Made by a program: the position numbers and the translations under genes | Assembly: GCA_028701945.1 (NCBI GenBank) | Contig: JAQVPT010000138.1 | Coordinates: 1 to 8,866 of the forward strand | Direction of reading: 5' to 3' | Source of the DNA: Bacteroidales bacterium | Lineage (GTDB): Bacteria; Bacteroidota; Bacteroidia; Bacteroidales; ML635J-15 | Length of the DNA: 8,866 nucleotides | The notes under the pieces: model-generated | Told to the model about the DNA's origin: nothing | Database searches by the model: none | Seen by the model: only the letters and a program-made list of their open reading frames with translations | Shown: positions 1 through 7,387 of the stretch, one piece after another | How the letters are laid out: each line of letters opens with the position of its first letter | How positions within the stretch are numbered: the stretch's first letter is position 1

Positions 1-896
1 GAGAAATTGATTATGCTGCAAACCTTCTTGCTAACGAAGAGGTCTATTTAGCTCCTGCAACTCCTGGTAGAATAATTAAAATTTATCCCGAAGTTGGTGA
101 TAGAGTATCCATTGGACAGGTTTTAATTCAAATGGATCCTACTCAATTAAACACATCTAAACTGCAATTACAGAGTTTAGAAAAAGATATGGCAAGATTA
201 GATACTTTAATTCAATACGGTGGAGTGTCGCAACAGCAATACGACCAAATGAAAACCCAATTGGAGGTTACTCGTTCCAATATTGAGTTATTGCAAACAA
301 ATATTGTTATGACTGCTCCTTTTTCGGGAGTTGTTACAGCTAAATATTTCGAAAACGGAGAATTGTATTCTGGAGCACCAAATACACAGGTCGGAAAAGC
401 TGCTATCTTGATTTTACAACAAATAAATCCTATTAAAGCTGTAATTAGTGTTTCAGAAAAATATTATCCTGTTATAAAAGAAGGGCTTGAAGTAAATTTG
501 GTTTCAGATATTTATCCTAACGAAGCTTTTAATGGTAAAATTAGTTTAATTCATCCAACCATAAATGCTGCAACAAAAACATTTAATATTGAAGTCAAGA
601 TTCCTAATAATAAACAATTATTGCGTCCTGGTATGTATGCGAGAATAAATCTGGAGTTTGCGAAAGAAACAGCAGTGGTTGTACCTGCAGTAGCAGTTTT
701 ACAACAAATAGGAACTAATCGTAGATATGTTTTTGTTCATAAAAAAGGAATTGCTAAGAAAATAGATGTTGAAGTGGGTAAAAGATTTGATGACCAAATA
801 GAGATTATCTCTAAAAGCATTAATCTTGGAGATGAGTTAATTGTTTCGGGACACAGCAATCTGGTTGACGAGGCAAAAGTGAGTGTAGTTAAATAA
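1..896 (+). CDS. RND efflux periplasmic adaptor (membrane fusion protein), 5'-truncated
   Basis: The frame is open from the window edge (first full codon at position 3) to TAA at 894-896, giving 297 residues, so the N-terminus with its export signal lies outside. The first in-frame ATG in the window (132) falls inside the first lipoyl half and is not the true start. Visible in order: first half of the biotinyl-lipoyl domain (about residues 13-44, APATPGRIIKIYPEVGDRV), a short alpha-helical hairpin (about 48-100), the second lipoyl half (about 101-127, with TAPFSGVVTAKYFENGE), a beta-barrel domain, and a C-terminal membrane-proximal domain. This order is standard for HlyD/AcrA-type adaptors, which bridge an inner-membrane RND pump and an outer-membrane TolC-like channel. 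The permease gene follows after 22 nt, so the two are almost certainly co-transcribed. Substrate cannot be read from this protein. Family call is firm; subfamily is not assigned. Confidence 0.93.
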   Translation, partial: EIDYAANLLANEEVYLAPATPGRIIKIYPEVGDRVSIGQVLIQMDPTQLNTSKLQLQSLEKDMARLDTLIQYGGVSQQQYDQMKTQLEVTRSNIELLQTNIVMTAPFSGVVTAKYFENGELYSGAPNTQVGKAAILILQQINPIKAVISVSEKYYPVIKEGLEVNLVSDIYPNEAFNGKISLIHPTINAATKTFNIEVKIPNNKQLLRPGMYARINLEFAKETAVVVPAVAVLQQIGTNRRYVFVHKKGIAKKIDVEVGKRFDDQIEIISKSINLGDELIVSGHSNLVDEAKVSVVK

Positions 897-918
897 TGAA
901 TGTTAAAAAACTAATGAT

Positions 919-3900
919 ATGAGTATTTATAAAAGTGCAGTACAAAAGCCAATAACAACCTTAATGGTTTTTGTTGCCCTTGTTATTTTTGGCATATTTT
1001 CGTTAACAAAATTGCCTGTTGACCTGTATCCTGAACTTGAATTTCCTGCTATTACAGTAATGACAATTTATCCTGGAGCAAATTCTAGCGAAATTGAAAC
1101 CAACATAACAAAACCTATTGAACAAACTCTAAATACAATTGATAATTTAAAGGAAATCACCTCTGTATCACGTGATAATATGTCAATTGTAACGCTTGAG
1201 TTTGAGTGGGAAACCAATTTGGATGAGGGGGCAAATGATGTCCGAAACTCACTTGAATTGATAAAAAATAAGTTACCCGACGAAATTGATAATCCGGTAA
1301 TCTTTAAGTTTAACTCTTCACTTATGCCTATACTTTTTTATGCGATTACCGCAGATCAAAGTTACGAAGGTATCGAAAAGATAATTGAAGATAAAGTTGT
1401 TAATAGGCTAAATAGAATTGAAGGTATTGGGACAATTGGATTGTCGGGTTTACCAACTCGTACAATTTATGTTGAAGTTGATCCTGTTAGACTTGAATCT
1501 TACGGTCTGTCCGTTGAAATGATAGGAGGCATTATTCAGGCAGAGAATATGAACTTGCCGGCTGGGAACATTAAAATGGGACAAATGGATTATCAGCTAA
1601 AAGTACATGGCGAATTTGTGCAAAGCGAGCAAATAGAAAATATAATCCTTGGGACTTTTAATGGTCAAAGTATTAAAATCAAGGATGTTGCTTTTGTGCA
1701 AGATTCAATTAAAGATATGACTGTTGATGAAAAAATTAACGGAGAAACTGGTATCCGTATGTTTGTTCAAAAACAGTCTGGTGCAAATACTGTTAGAATT
1801 GCCAAAGAGGTGCAAGAACAATTGGAAGAGATTAAAAAAACATTGCCACCAGACGTTAAGATTGTACCAATCATGGACTCTTCTGAGTTTATAGCGGATG
1901 CAATTAGTAATCTTACCGAAACATTAATGTATGCCTTCTTATTTGTAATATTAGTCGTACTATTCTTCCTAGGTCGTTGGAGAGCTACATTTATTATTGT
2001 TTTGACAATTCCAATTTCGCTTATCGTTTCATTTATATTTTTGAATTTGTCAGGGGGGTCTATAAATATTATTTCTTTAACTTCTCTTTCAATTGCAATT
2101 GGGATGGTGGTGGACGATGCAATTGTAGTGCTTGAAAATATTACCAAACACATTGAGAGGGGATCTAGCCCAAGAGAAGCAGCAATTTATGGTACGAATG
2201 AAGTATGGTTAGCTGTAATTGTAACAACTTTGGTTGTTGTGGCTGTATTTTTTCCTTTAACATTAGTGTCAGGAATGACAGGTGTTTTGTTCCGCCAATT
2301 GGGTTGGATAGTAACAATCACGATTATTACTTCTACGCTAGCAGCTATATCGCTTACGCCAATGCTTAGTGCCAGACTTTTGAAACTTAGAAAACCTCGT
2401 GAAGGAAGGTTTAGCTATGAGAAAACTATTAAAGTTTTTCTGGATAAATTAGATGATTTATATGAAAAGATAATAAGGCGAGTTTTAAATAGGAAGGTAA
2501 CAGCACTAGTAATTTCTTTGACAATATTTATAGGAACATTATCTATTGTTACACTTATTGGAACTGAGTTTATTCCAGAAGCGGACGAAAGTCGTGTTTC
2601 GGCAACAGTCGAGCTTCAAACGGGATTAAGAGTTGAAGAAACTAAGAAAATAGCACGTTATTTAGAAGATATTATTAATGAAAAATATCCAGAAACAATA
2701 ATGGTATCAACATCCTCTGGTTCAGATGATAGTGGTGGATTCGCATCGCTTTTTGGAGCTTCAGGATCACATATTATAGATGTTTCAATTAAACTAGTTG
2801 ATGTAAAGGATCGAAATCGATCTTGTTGGGAAATTGGTGATGATTTAAGAAAGGAATTAGATAAAATCCCTGAGGTTATTGATTACAAAGTTTCTTACGG
2901 TGGAGGAATGGGAGGAGACAATAATGTTGCAGTCGAAATATACGGATATGATTTTGATGTTACAAATCTTATAGCTGAAGATGTTTCTAATAAAATTAAA
3001 AATATTGAAACAGCCCGTGATGTTCAAATCAGTCGTGATGACGAAAAACCTGAGTTAGAATTGGTTCTTAATCGTGATAAGTTAGCAATGCATGGATTAA
3101 ATACAGCGACAGTGTCTCTCGCATTACGTAATAGAGTCTCAGGGCTAATTGCCTCGAAATTTCGCGAAGATGGAGAAGAATATGATATTGTTGTTAGATT
3201 AAGCGAAGAACACCGAAACTCGATTAGTAGTATTGAGAATATTGTTGTAATAAATCAACAGGGTGAAAAAATTCGATTAGGCGATATAGGAGAGATTGTG
3301 GAAACTTGGTTACCGCCTAATATAGACCATAAAAAACGGGAACGTATTGTTACAGTTTCAGCAACACCTTATAACTCATCATTGGGCGATTTGGCAACTG
3401 AAATTAAAAAAATTGTCGCAGATATTGAGGTTCCTAATGGAGTACTTATTGATGTAGGTGGAACTTATGAAGATCAACAAGAGTCATTTATGGATTTAGG
3501 AATGTTACTCGCATTAGCTTTAATGTTAGTATATATTGTAATGGCGTCGCAGTTTGAATCATTTAAAACTCCACTAATTATTATGTTCTCAATACCTTTC
3601 TCATTCTCTGGTGTTGTACTCGCTCTTTGGATTACAGGAACAAATCTCAGTATTATTGCAGCATTAGGGGCAATATTGCTGGTAGGGATTGTAGTTAAAA
3701 ATGCGATTGTACTTGTTGATTATATTAATCTTATGAGAGATAGAGGGTATCAACTTTATGAAGCAATTGCTTTATCTGGAAAATCAAGATTAAGACCAGT
3801 ACTTATGACTGCGTTAACAACTGGATTAGGGATGTTGCCTTTAGCTTTAAGTACTGGTGAAGGCTCAGAAATTTGGAGTCCGATGGGAATATCGGTTATA

Positions 3901-4032
3901 GGTGGTTTAGTATTCTCAACAATACTCACCCTTATTGTGATTCCAGTAATTTATGCAATATTCGAAAAATCAGGAGAGCGAAAAAAACAAAAGCAAGCTT
4001 TTCGTAAAGACTTTAGCTTTATGGAGGAGTAG
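919..4032 (+). CDS. RND-family efflux permease, inner-membrane proton antiporter
   Basis: A complete 1037-residue protein, the normal RND permease length. TM1 is near residues 13-30, followed by a large periplasmic loop, TM2-TM6 at about 334-484, TM7 at about 529-548, a second periplasmic loop, and TM8-TM12 at about 860-1012, the usual two-fold repeat. The proton relay looks intact: GMVVDDAIVVLEN in TM4 places Asp399 and Asp400 where AcrB has D407/D408, GIVVKNAIVLVDY gives Lys927 (AcrB K940), and RLRPVLMT gives Arg957 and Thr964 (AcrB R971, T978). The pump should therefore be functional and export a substrate in exchange for protons as a trimer with the upstream adaptor. The sequence looks like the hydrophobe/amphiphile (AcrB/SwrC-like) type, but I cannot exclude a metal or lipid substrate. 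No outer-membrane channel gene is in view; it may lie upstream. A strong hairpin follows the stop codon directly. ATG 919 fits the normal RND N-terminus. Confidence 0.96.
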   Translation: MSIYKSAVQKPITTLMVFVALVIFGIFSLTKLPVDLYPELEFPAITVMTIYPGANSSEIETNITKPIEQTLNTIDNLKEITSVSRDNMSIVTLEFEWETNLDEGANDVRNSLELIKNKLPDEIDNPVIFKFNSSLMPILFYAITADQSYEGIEKIIEDKVVNRLNRIEGIGTIGLSGLPTRTIYVEVDPVRLESYGLSVEMIGGIIQAENMNLPAGNIKMGQMDYQLKVHGEFVQSEQIENIILGTFNGQSIKIKDVAFVQDSIKDMTVDEKINGETGIRMFVQKQSGANTVRIAKEVQEQLEEIKKTLPPDVKIVPIMDSSEFIADAISNLTETLMYAFLFVILVVLFFLGRWRATFIIVLTIPISLIVSFIFLNLSGGSINIISLTSLSIAIGMVVDDAIVVLENITKHIERGSSPREAAIYGTNEVWLAVIVTTLVVVAVFFPLTLVSGMTGVLFRQLGWIVTITIITSTLAAISLTPMLSARLLKLRKPREGRFSYEKTIKVFLDKLDDLYEKIIRRVLNRKVTALVISLTIFIGTLSIVTLIGTEFIPEADESRVSATVELQTGLRVEETKKIARYLEDIINEKYPETIMVSTSSGSDDSGGFASLFGASGSHIIDVSIKLVDVKDRNRSCWEIGDDLRKELDKIPEVIDYKVSYGGGMGGDNNVAVEIYGYDFDVTNLIAEDVSNKIKNIETARDVQISRDDEKPELELVLNRDKLAMHGLNTATVSLALRNRVSGLIASKFREDGEEYDIVVRLSEEHRNSISSIENIVVINQQGEKIRLGDIGEIVETWLPPNIDHKKRERIVTVSATPYNSSLGDLATEIKKIVADIEVPNGVLIDVGGTYEDQQESFMDLGMLLALALMLVYIVMASQFESFKTPLIIMFSIPFSFSGVVLALWITGTNLSIIAALGAILLVGIVVKNAIVLVDYINLMRDRGYQLYEAIALSGKSRLRPVLMTALTTGLGMLPLALSTGEGSEIWSPMGISVIGGLVFSTILTLIVIPVIYAIFEKSGERKKQKQAFRKDFSFMEE

Positions 4033-4044
4033 ATGAAAAAAATT

Positions 4045-4104
4045 AAAAGCATAAAACACAGAGCATGGAAAAATATAAATTCCATGCACTGTGTTTATGC
4101 TTTT
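4045..4104 (+). terminator. Long near-perfect hairpin terminator after the RND permease gene
   Basis: The left arm (4045-4070) and right arm (4080-4104) pair over about 24 bp with one bulged A and one A/A mismatch, leaving a 9-nt A/T loop. The left arm begins AAAAGCATAAA and the right arm ends TTTATGCTTTT, so U-tracts exist in both directions and the element could work bidirectionally. It starts 12 nt after the permease stop codon. The stem is unusually long for an intrinsic terminator. It separates the pump genes from the PII-like gene 51 nt further on, so that gene needs read-through or its own promoter. Confidence 0.85.
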
Positions 4105-4155
4105 ATAATAAGATAAGAATTATTTGACAATTACAAATTATTAAAACTTAAAAAC

Positions 4156-4449
4156 ATGAAAGCAATATTTATTATATTTAATCAAGCTTTAACCGAAAAA
4201 GTTGAGTATATGCTTGATGTTCTTGAAGTACGCGGTTTCTCGCAGTGGGAAGGCATTCAAGGGCGGGGAACTAAAGATGGAGATCCGCATTATGGAACTC
4301 ACACTTGGCCTGAAATTAATACTGGAACTATAGCAGTTGTCGAAGATGATAAGGTTGATATAATTCTCGAAAAAATTAAGAAAATTGACGAAATAAATAA
4401 AAATGTTGGTATCAGAGCGTTTGTCTGGAATATTGAAAGAACTGTTTAG
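4156..4449 (+). CDS. PII-like small signalling protein next to an RND pump
   Basis: A soluble 97-residue protein with no signal peptide. Its layout follows the PII ferredoxin-like fold. An N-terminal strand MKAIFIIFN and helix ALTEKVEYMLDVLEVRG come first; the segment IQGRGTKDG lines up with the VKGxGxxKG that precedes the T-loop of classical PII proteins. Next is TGTIAVVEDDKVDIILEKI, resembling the VEIVVxDDxVDxVVxxI strand-helix of GlnB/GlnK, and the tail IRAFVWNIERTV resembles the PII strand KIFVxxVEEAV. The T-loop region (about 36-57) is short and carries His45, His49 and Trp51. Classical Tyr51 uridylylation does not look conserved. PII-family proteins form trimers that bind nucleotides or other small ligands and often regulate a neighbouring transporter (GlnK-AmtB, SbtB-SbtA), so regulation of the adjacent RND pump is a reasonable inference, unproven here. 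Fold assignment rests on motif reading by eye; ligand and partner are unknown. Confidence 0.75.
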   Translation: MKAIFIIFNQALTEKVEYMLDVLEVRGFSQWEGIQGRGTKDGDPHYGTHTWPEINTGTIAVVEDDKVDIILEKIKKIDEINKNVGIRAFVWNIERTV

Positions 4450-4577
4450 GGATTTTGTGCCCCAGTGATTCTGCGACCCAAAAATTATCTTCACAAAATG
4501 GAGTCGAAATAAGCCGAAGTGAAGAGGAACTCTCTAATTAATATAACTGTTTTTCTGATTCCTCGAAGAACTACCCA
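4450..4577. other. Intergenic stretch with two overlapping, mutually exclusive inverted repeats
   Basis: No gene is visible. TCTTCAC (4488-4494) can pair with GTGAAGA (4519-4525). GAGGAA (4524-4529) can instead pair with TTCCTC (4559-4564). The repeats share 4524-4525, so both stems cannot form completely at once. No T-run follows either stem closely, so neither is a clear intrinsic terminator for the PII-like gene. The text (GTCGAAATAAGCCGAAGTGAAGAGGAA in essence) loosely recalls dispersed intergenic repeats common in Bacteroidota, which is an impression only. Confidence 0.35.
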
Positions 4578-4609
4578 TTTCTCATTTTCGATTGTTTTAC
4601 TTATTTTTG
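4578..4609 (+). promoter_or_regulatory. Putative Bacteroidota-type promoter for rlmN
   Basis: TATTTTTG at 4602-4609 matches the Bacteroidota -7 consensus TAnnTTTG exactly. TTTC at 4578-4581 lies 20 nt upstream and differs by one base from the -33 element TTTG. This would place a transcription start near 4616, about 56 nt before the preferred ATG of rlmN. The match is short in AT-rich DNA, so chance is possible. Confidence 0.45.
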
Positions 4610-4671
4610 CAGAAATACACCTTTAGAAATAATGCTCTAGGGTGTCTAAAGCCAATAAAAATATTTTTGTT

Positions 4672-5709
4672 ATGGAAAAAGAATGTGTGCGAGACTTAAA
4701 TATTGAAAAACTTATTGAATTTTGTGAACAGAATAAGCAGCAAGGTTTTCGTGCACGTCAGATATCATACTGGTTATGGAATAAAGGGATAAGTGATTTT
4801 GAATCCATGACCGATTTGCCAAAGCCTTTTAGAGAAGCTTTAGAAAAAGCCTTTTATTTTGACAATATTAAAATTGAATCGATAAATCGCTCAAAGGATA
4901 AAACAACAAAAATTTTATTTGCTTCCCATGATAATAAATTATTTGAAGGAGTATTAATTCCTAGTAGAGACAGAGTTACAGCATGTATTTCAACACAATC
5001 GGGATGCCCTTTAAACTGTAGTTTTTGCTCAACTGGGAAAATTGGATTTATACGAAATTTAAGTGTAGGCGAGATTTTTGGACAGGTTTTTGAGTTAAAT
5101 GAGACTTGTAAAATTGATTTTGGCAGATCTTTAACGAATATTGTCGTTATGGGGATGGGCGAGCCGTTATTAAATTACGAAAATACGCTGGAGGCGATAA
5201 AACATATTACCGCTGAAAACGATTTAAACTTCTCTCCTTATCGAATAACGCTATCTACGGCGGGTATAGCTCCAAAAATAAAAAGTCTTGCTGACGACAA
5301 AATAAGATTTAATCTTTCAATTTCGTTACATTCTGCTGATAACAAAAAACGTAGCGAGATTATGCCAATAAATAAAAAATACGATCTTGAAACTTTAAGT
5401 GCTGCTGTCAGGTACTTTTATGAAAAAACTGGGCAAAGAATTACTTATGAATATCTTTTGCTAAAAGGTATAAATGACGATATAAAAGATGCAGAAAAAC
5501 TTAGTCAGTTTACAAAAATATCTCCTTGTAAAATTAATCTTATTGAGTATAATTCTGGAGACTCCTACATTTATTTGCCTTCTGATGCTAAAAAAACTGA
5601 AGATTTTATTAGTTTTTTAAAATCAAAAAATTTGGTAGTTACACTCAGAAAGTCGAAAGGACAGGACATTAACGCTGCGTGCGGGCAACTGGCAAATAAA
5701 AAACAATAA
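4672..5709 (+). CDS. rlmN: 23S rRNA/tRNA adenine-C2 methyltransferase RlmN (radical SAM)
   Basis: RlmN methylates C2 of A2503 in 23S rRNA and A37 of some tRNAs, using two SAM molecules. From ATG 4672 the protein has 345 residues, normal for the family. The radical-SAM cluster motif CPLNCSFC is at residues 112-119 (Cys112, Cys116, Cys119). Cys105 lies seven residues before the first cluster cysteine, as C118 does in E. coli RlmN, and Cys337 in AACGQL matches the methyl-carrying C355. The SAM-binding GMGEPL is at 161-166. An N-terminal helical region (RARQISYWLWNKG) is also typical. Start choice: an in-frame GTG at 4642 would add 10 residues, SKANKNIFV plus the initiator, which do not resemble the family; the frame is closed by TAA at 4630-4632. 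ATG is preferred in this phylum, so I chose 4672. Cfr, the C8-methylating relative, is less likely given the housekeeping context and overall sequence character. Confidence 0.95.
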   Translation: MEKECVRDLNIEKLIEFCEQNKQQGFRARQISYWLWNKGISDFESMTDLPKPFREALEKAFYFDNIKIESINRSKDKTTKILFASHDNKLFEGVLIPSRDRVTACISTQSGCPLNCSFCSTGKIGFIRNLSVGEIFGQVFELNETCKIDFGRSLTNIVVMGMGEPLLNYENTLEAIKHITAENDLNFSPYRITLSTAGIAPKIKSLADDKIRFNLSISLHSADNKKRSEIMPINKKYDLETLSAAVRYFYEKTGQRITYEYLLLKGINDDIKDAEKLSQFTKISPCKINLIEYNSGDSYIYLPSDAKKTEDFISFLKSKNLVVTLRKSKGQDINAACGQLANKKQ

Positions 5710-5710
5710 T

Positions 5711-5741
5711 TTTAGTATGTAAAAAAAAAATTCTATATTAG
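5711..5741 (+). promoter_or_regulatory. Possible promoter for the secreted-protein gene
   Basis: TATATTAG at 5734-5741 differs by one base from the Bacteroidota -7 consensus TAnnTTTG, and TTTA at 5711-5714, 19 nt upstream, differs by one from the -33 TTTG. An A10 tract (5721-5730) lies between them. The implied leader before ATG 5766 is under 25 nt. With two mismatches this is weak, and co-transcription with rlmN, which ends 56 nt before the ATG, is an alternative. Confidence 0.3.
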
Positions 5742-5765
5742 CAACCTATAAGTAAACACCATATT

Positions 5766-7328
5766 ATGAAAAAATTAACATTATTATTTATCACAGTAAT
5801 TTTTTGTTCGGGAATGGCATATTCACAGGCTTCGGCAAGTTTTGGTTATGACCGCGACCTTGCAATGGAAGACATGAACGAATATGTAAGACTGATAGGT
5901 GCAGACTCTGACGGGTTTTATGCACTTAAGATAGACGCAAAGGATAACTTGCATCTTGAGTTTTTTAACGGTGCAACAATGAATCGTGAATCAACAAATC
6001 AATTGATATTACCGATAGTGGGCGGAGTAAACTCCGAGTATGTTGCCATGTTTTATCTCGACAGTAAAATAATTCTTTTTACTCAAGTAGTTAATAACAC
6101 TATTAAAGAGAAGTCGCTATATATACAACATGTTAATAAAAGTGGTCAAATTGTAGGAGAACCAAAATTAATTGGCAAGCTATCTAATCAAAATATTAGT
6201 GTCGATTTTAATGTCGAACTTACGCCGAACCAACAAAACATATTTGTATATTATAACAGACCTTTCCAAACTTACAATGAAGAGCCTTTTTTCTTTAAAG
6301 TTTACGATGCTGATATGGAAGAAATTTTCAATAATATGATTAAACTTCCGCTTGTCGATGAATCATTTGAAATTATTCAATATAAAATTTCCAATAAAGG
6401 AAATATTTATATGCTTGCTAGGCTTGACCCAGACGCACGAAGAGCAAAAAGGATGAAAGAGATTATTTATGACTATAAACTTTTAATTTTTGACAATACA
6501 ACAAAACTCGTTAATCAGTATGATGTGAAAGGTAAAAAATACATACTTGTTGATGTTATTTTAGGTCTAGATGATAATGAAAATGTCGATATTTACGGTT
6601 TCCTTGTGAGAAAAGGAAAAACTAGTTATGAAGGTATTTATCATCAAAAATTTAATACTCAAACTAAAGAATTTGAAATCCCTTCTAACTCTAAGCAGTC
6701 TGATTATATGTTCGCAAAATCAGAAGCTCCTGAATTTAGATCAGAAAGATTATTGAAATTTTATGACGAAATGTATAATTATAAATTACTCGATGTTCTT
6801 CAGTTATCTAATGGCGGTTCGGTTGTGATTGCTGAACATTTTAACCATTGGGTTGATTCCATTATTGTTCCAGGCTCAAAGGAAGTTCTTTATAATGATT
6901 ATTATATGTACAATGATGTTCTTGTTGCTTATTGTAGTGCCGATAATAATATGGAATGGATGACAAGAATTCCTAAAAGCCAGTATAGTTACGACTATAA
7001 TGGAGAATTGTTTTCGTCTGTTGCATATACAGCTGTTGGCGAAAAAGTATTTTTGTTTTATAACGATCATAAAAAGAATATTAAACTTCTTGAACAACAA
7101 AATCTTGACGGATACGAATATAAAAGTATTACGGCTCCTGACCGTAAAGGAATGGCCGTAGTTGTGTCAATATTCTCTGACGGAAAAGTTCATGGTACAA
7201 CATTATTTACCAAAAAGAACAAAAAATATAAAATTATACCAGAGTTAATGAAAGAATATAATTACAAATATTATATGTGTACTCAAAATGGGACAAAAGT
7301 AAAATTTGCACTTTTTACAGGGCAATAA
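5766..7328 (+). CDS. Secreted protein of unknown function, probable beta-propeller fold
   Basis: A complete 520-residue protein that I do not recognise as a named family. Residues 1-20 form a clear Sec signal peptide (MKKLTLLFITVIFCSGMAYS), with likely cleavage at Ser20|Gln21, a pattern frequent in Bacteroidota. There is no lipobox cysteine, no later membrane segment and no visible C-terminal sorting domain, so it is probably periplasmic or released. The mature chain is a series of short hydrophobic strands separated by turns, for example NIYMLARL (213-220), NVDIYGFLV (273-281), NGGSVVIAEHF (349-359) and GEKVFLFYNDHKKN (425-438). The spacing of about 45-60 residues suggests propeller blades (inference). 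The region around 380-440, with a YNDVLVAY strand, MEWMTRIPK and FYNDHKKN, looks like the best-conserved core and resembles stretches I recall in uncharacterised Bacteroidota proteins. Catalytic residues cannot be identified. It lies after rlmN and ends at a strong terminator, so it is the last gene of its transcript. Confidence 0.85.
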   Translation: MKKLTLLFITVIFCSGMAYSQASASFGYDRDLAMEDMNEYVRLIGADSDGFYALKIDAKDNLHLEFFNGATMNRESTNQLILPIVGGVNSEYVAMFYLDSKIILFTQVVNNTIKEKSLYIQHVNKSGQIVGEPKLIGKLSNQNISVDFNVELTPNQQNIFVYYNRPFQTYNEEPFFFKVYDADMEEIFNNMIKLPLVDESFEIIQYKISNKGNIYMLARLDPDARRAKRMKEIIYDYKLLIFDNTTKLVNQYDVKGKKYILVDVILGLDDNENVDIYGFLVRKGKTSYEGIYHQKFNTQTKEFEIPSNSKQSDYMFAKSEAPEFRSERLLKFYDEMYNYKLLDVLQLSNGGSVVIAEHFNHWVDSIIVPGSKEVLYNDYYMYNDVLVAYCSADNNMEWMTRIPKSQYSYDYNGELFSSVAYTAVGEKVFLFYNDHKKNIKLLEQQNLDGYEYKSITAPDRKGMAVVVSIFSDGKVHGTTLFTKKNKKYKIIPELMKEYNYKYYMCTQNGTKVKFALFTGQ

Positions 7329-7348
7329 TATTTGAGATAAAATATACT

Positions 7349-7387
7349 AAAATAAGAGAACATGTTTTTTTGTTCTCTTATTTTTTT
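7349..7387 (+). terminator. Perfect 14-bp hairpin terminator
   Basis: The left arm AAAATAAGAGAACA (7349-7362) and right arm TGTTCTCTTATTTT (7371-7384) are exact reverse complements around an 8-nt T-rich loop, and the T-run continues to 7387. It begins 20 nt after the stop codon of the secreted-protein gene. Because the outer arms are A4 and T4, the structure also gives a U-tract on the minus strand and could stop transcripts arriving from the convergent fhs gene. Confidence 0.9.

Noticed and set aside
2053..2058. A G6 tract inside the permease gene that might act as a slippage or phase-variation site.
   Set aside because: The tract is short, the reading frame is intact, and it encodes the GlyGly of a normal RND loop.
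1767..2153. A 128-codon open frame on the minus strand inside the permease gene.
   Set aside because: It is fully antisense to a conserved part of the RND gene (TM2-TM4), and its low-complexity Ile/Thr/Ser-rich translation is what an antisense reading of hydrophobic helices gives.
4124..4129. TTGACA, resembling a sigma70 -35 box, ahead of the PII-like gene.
   Set aside because: At normal spacing the -10 position reads CTTAAA and would place the start of transcription at about the ATG. No TAnnTTTG element sits nearby, so I could not support a promoter here.
4189..4494. A 101-codon minus-strand frame over the PII-like gene.
   Set aside because: It is antisense to a gene with clear family motifs, and its translation shows no domain.
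6876..7100. A 74-codon minus-strand frame over the secreted-protein gene.
   Set aside because: It is an Ile-rich antisense shadow of the AT-rich coding strand, with no supporting signal.
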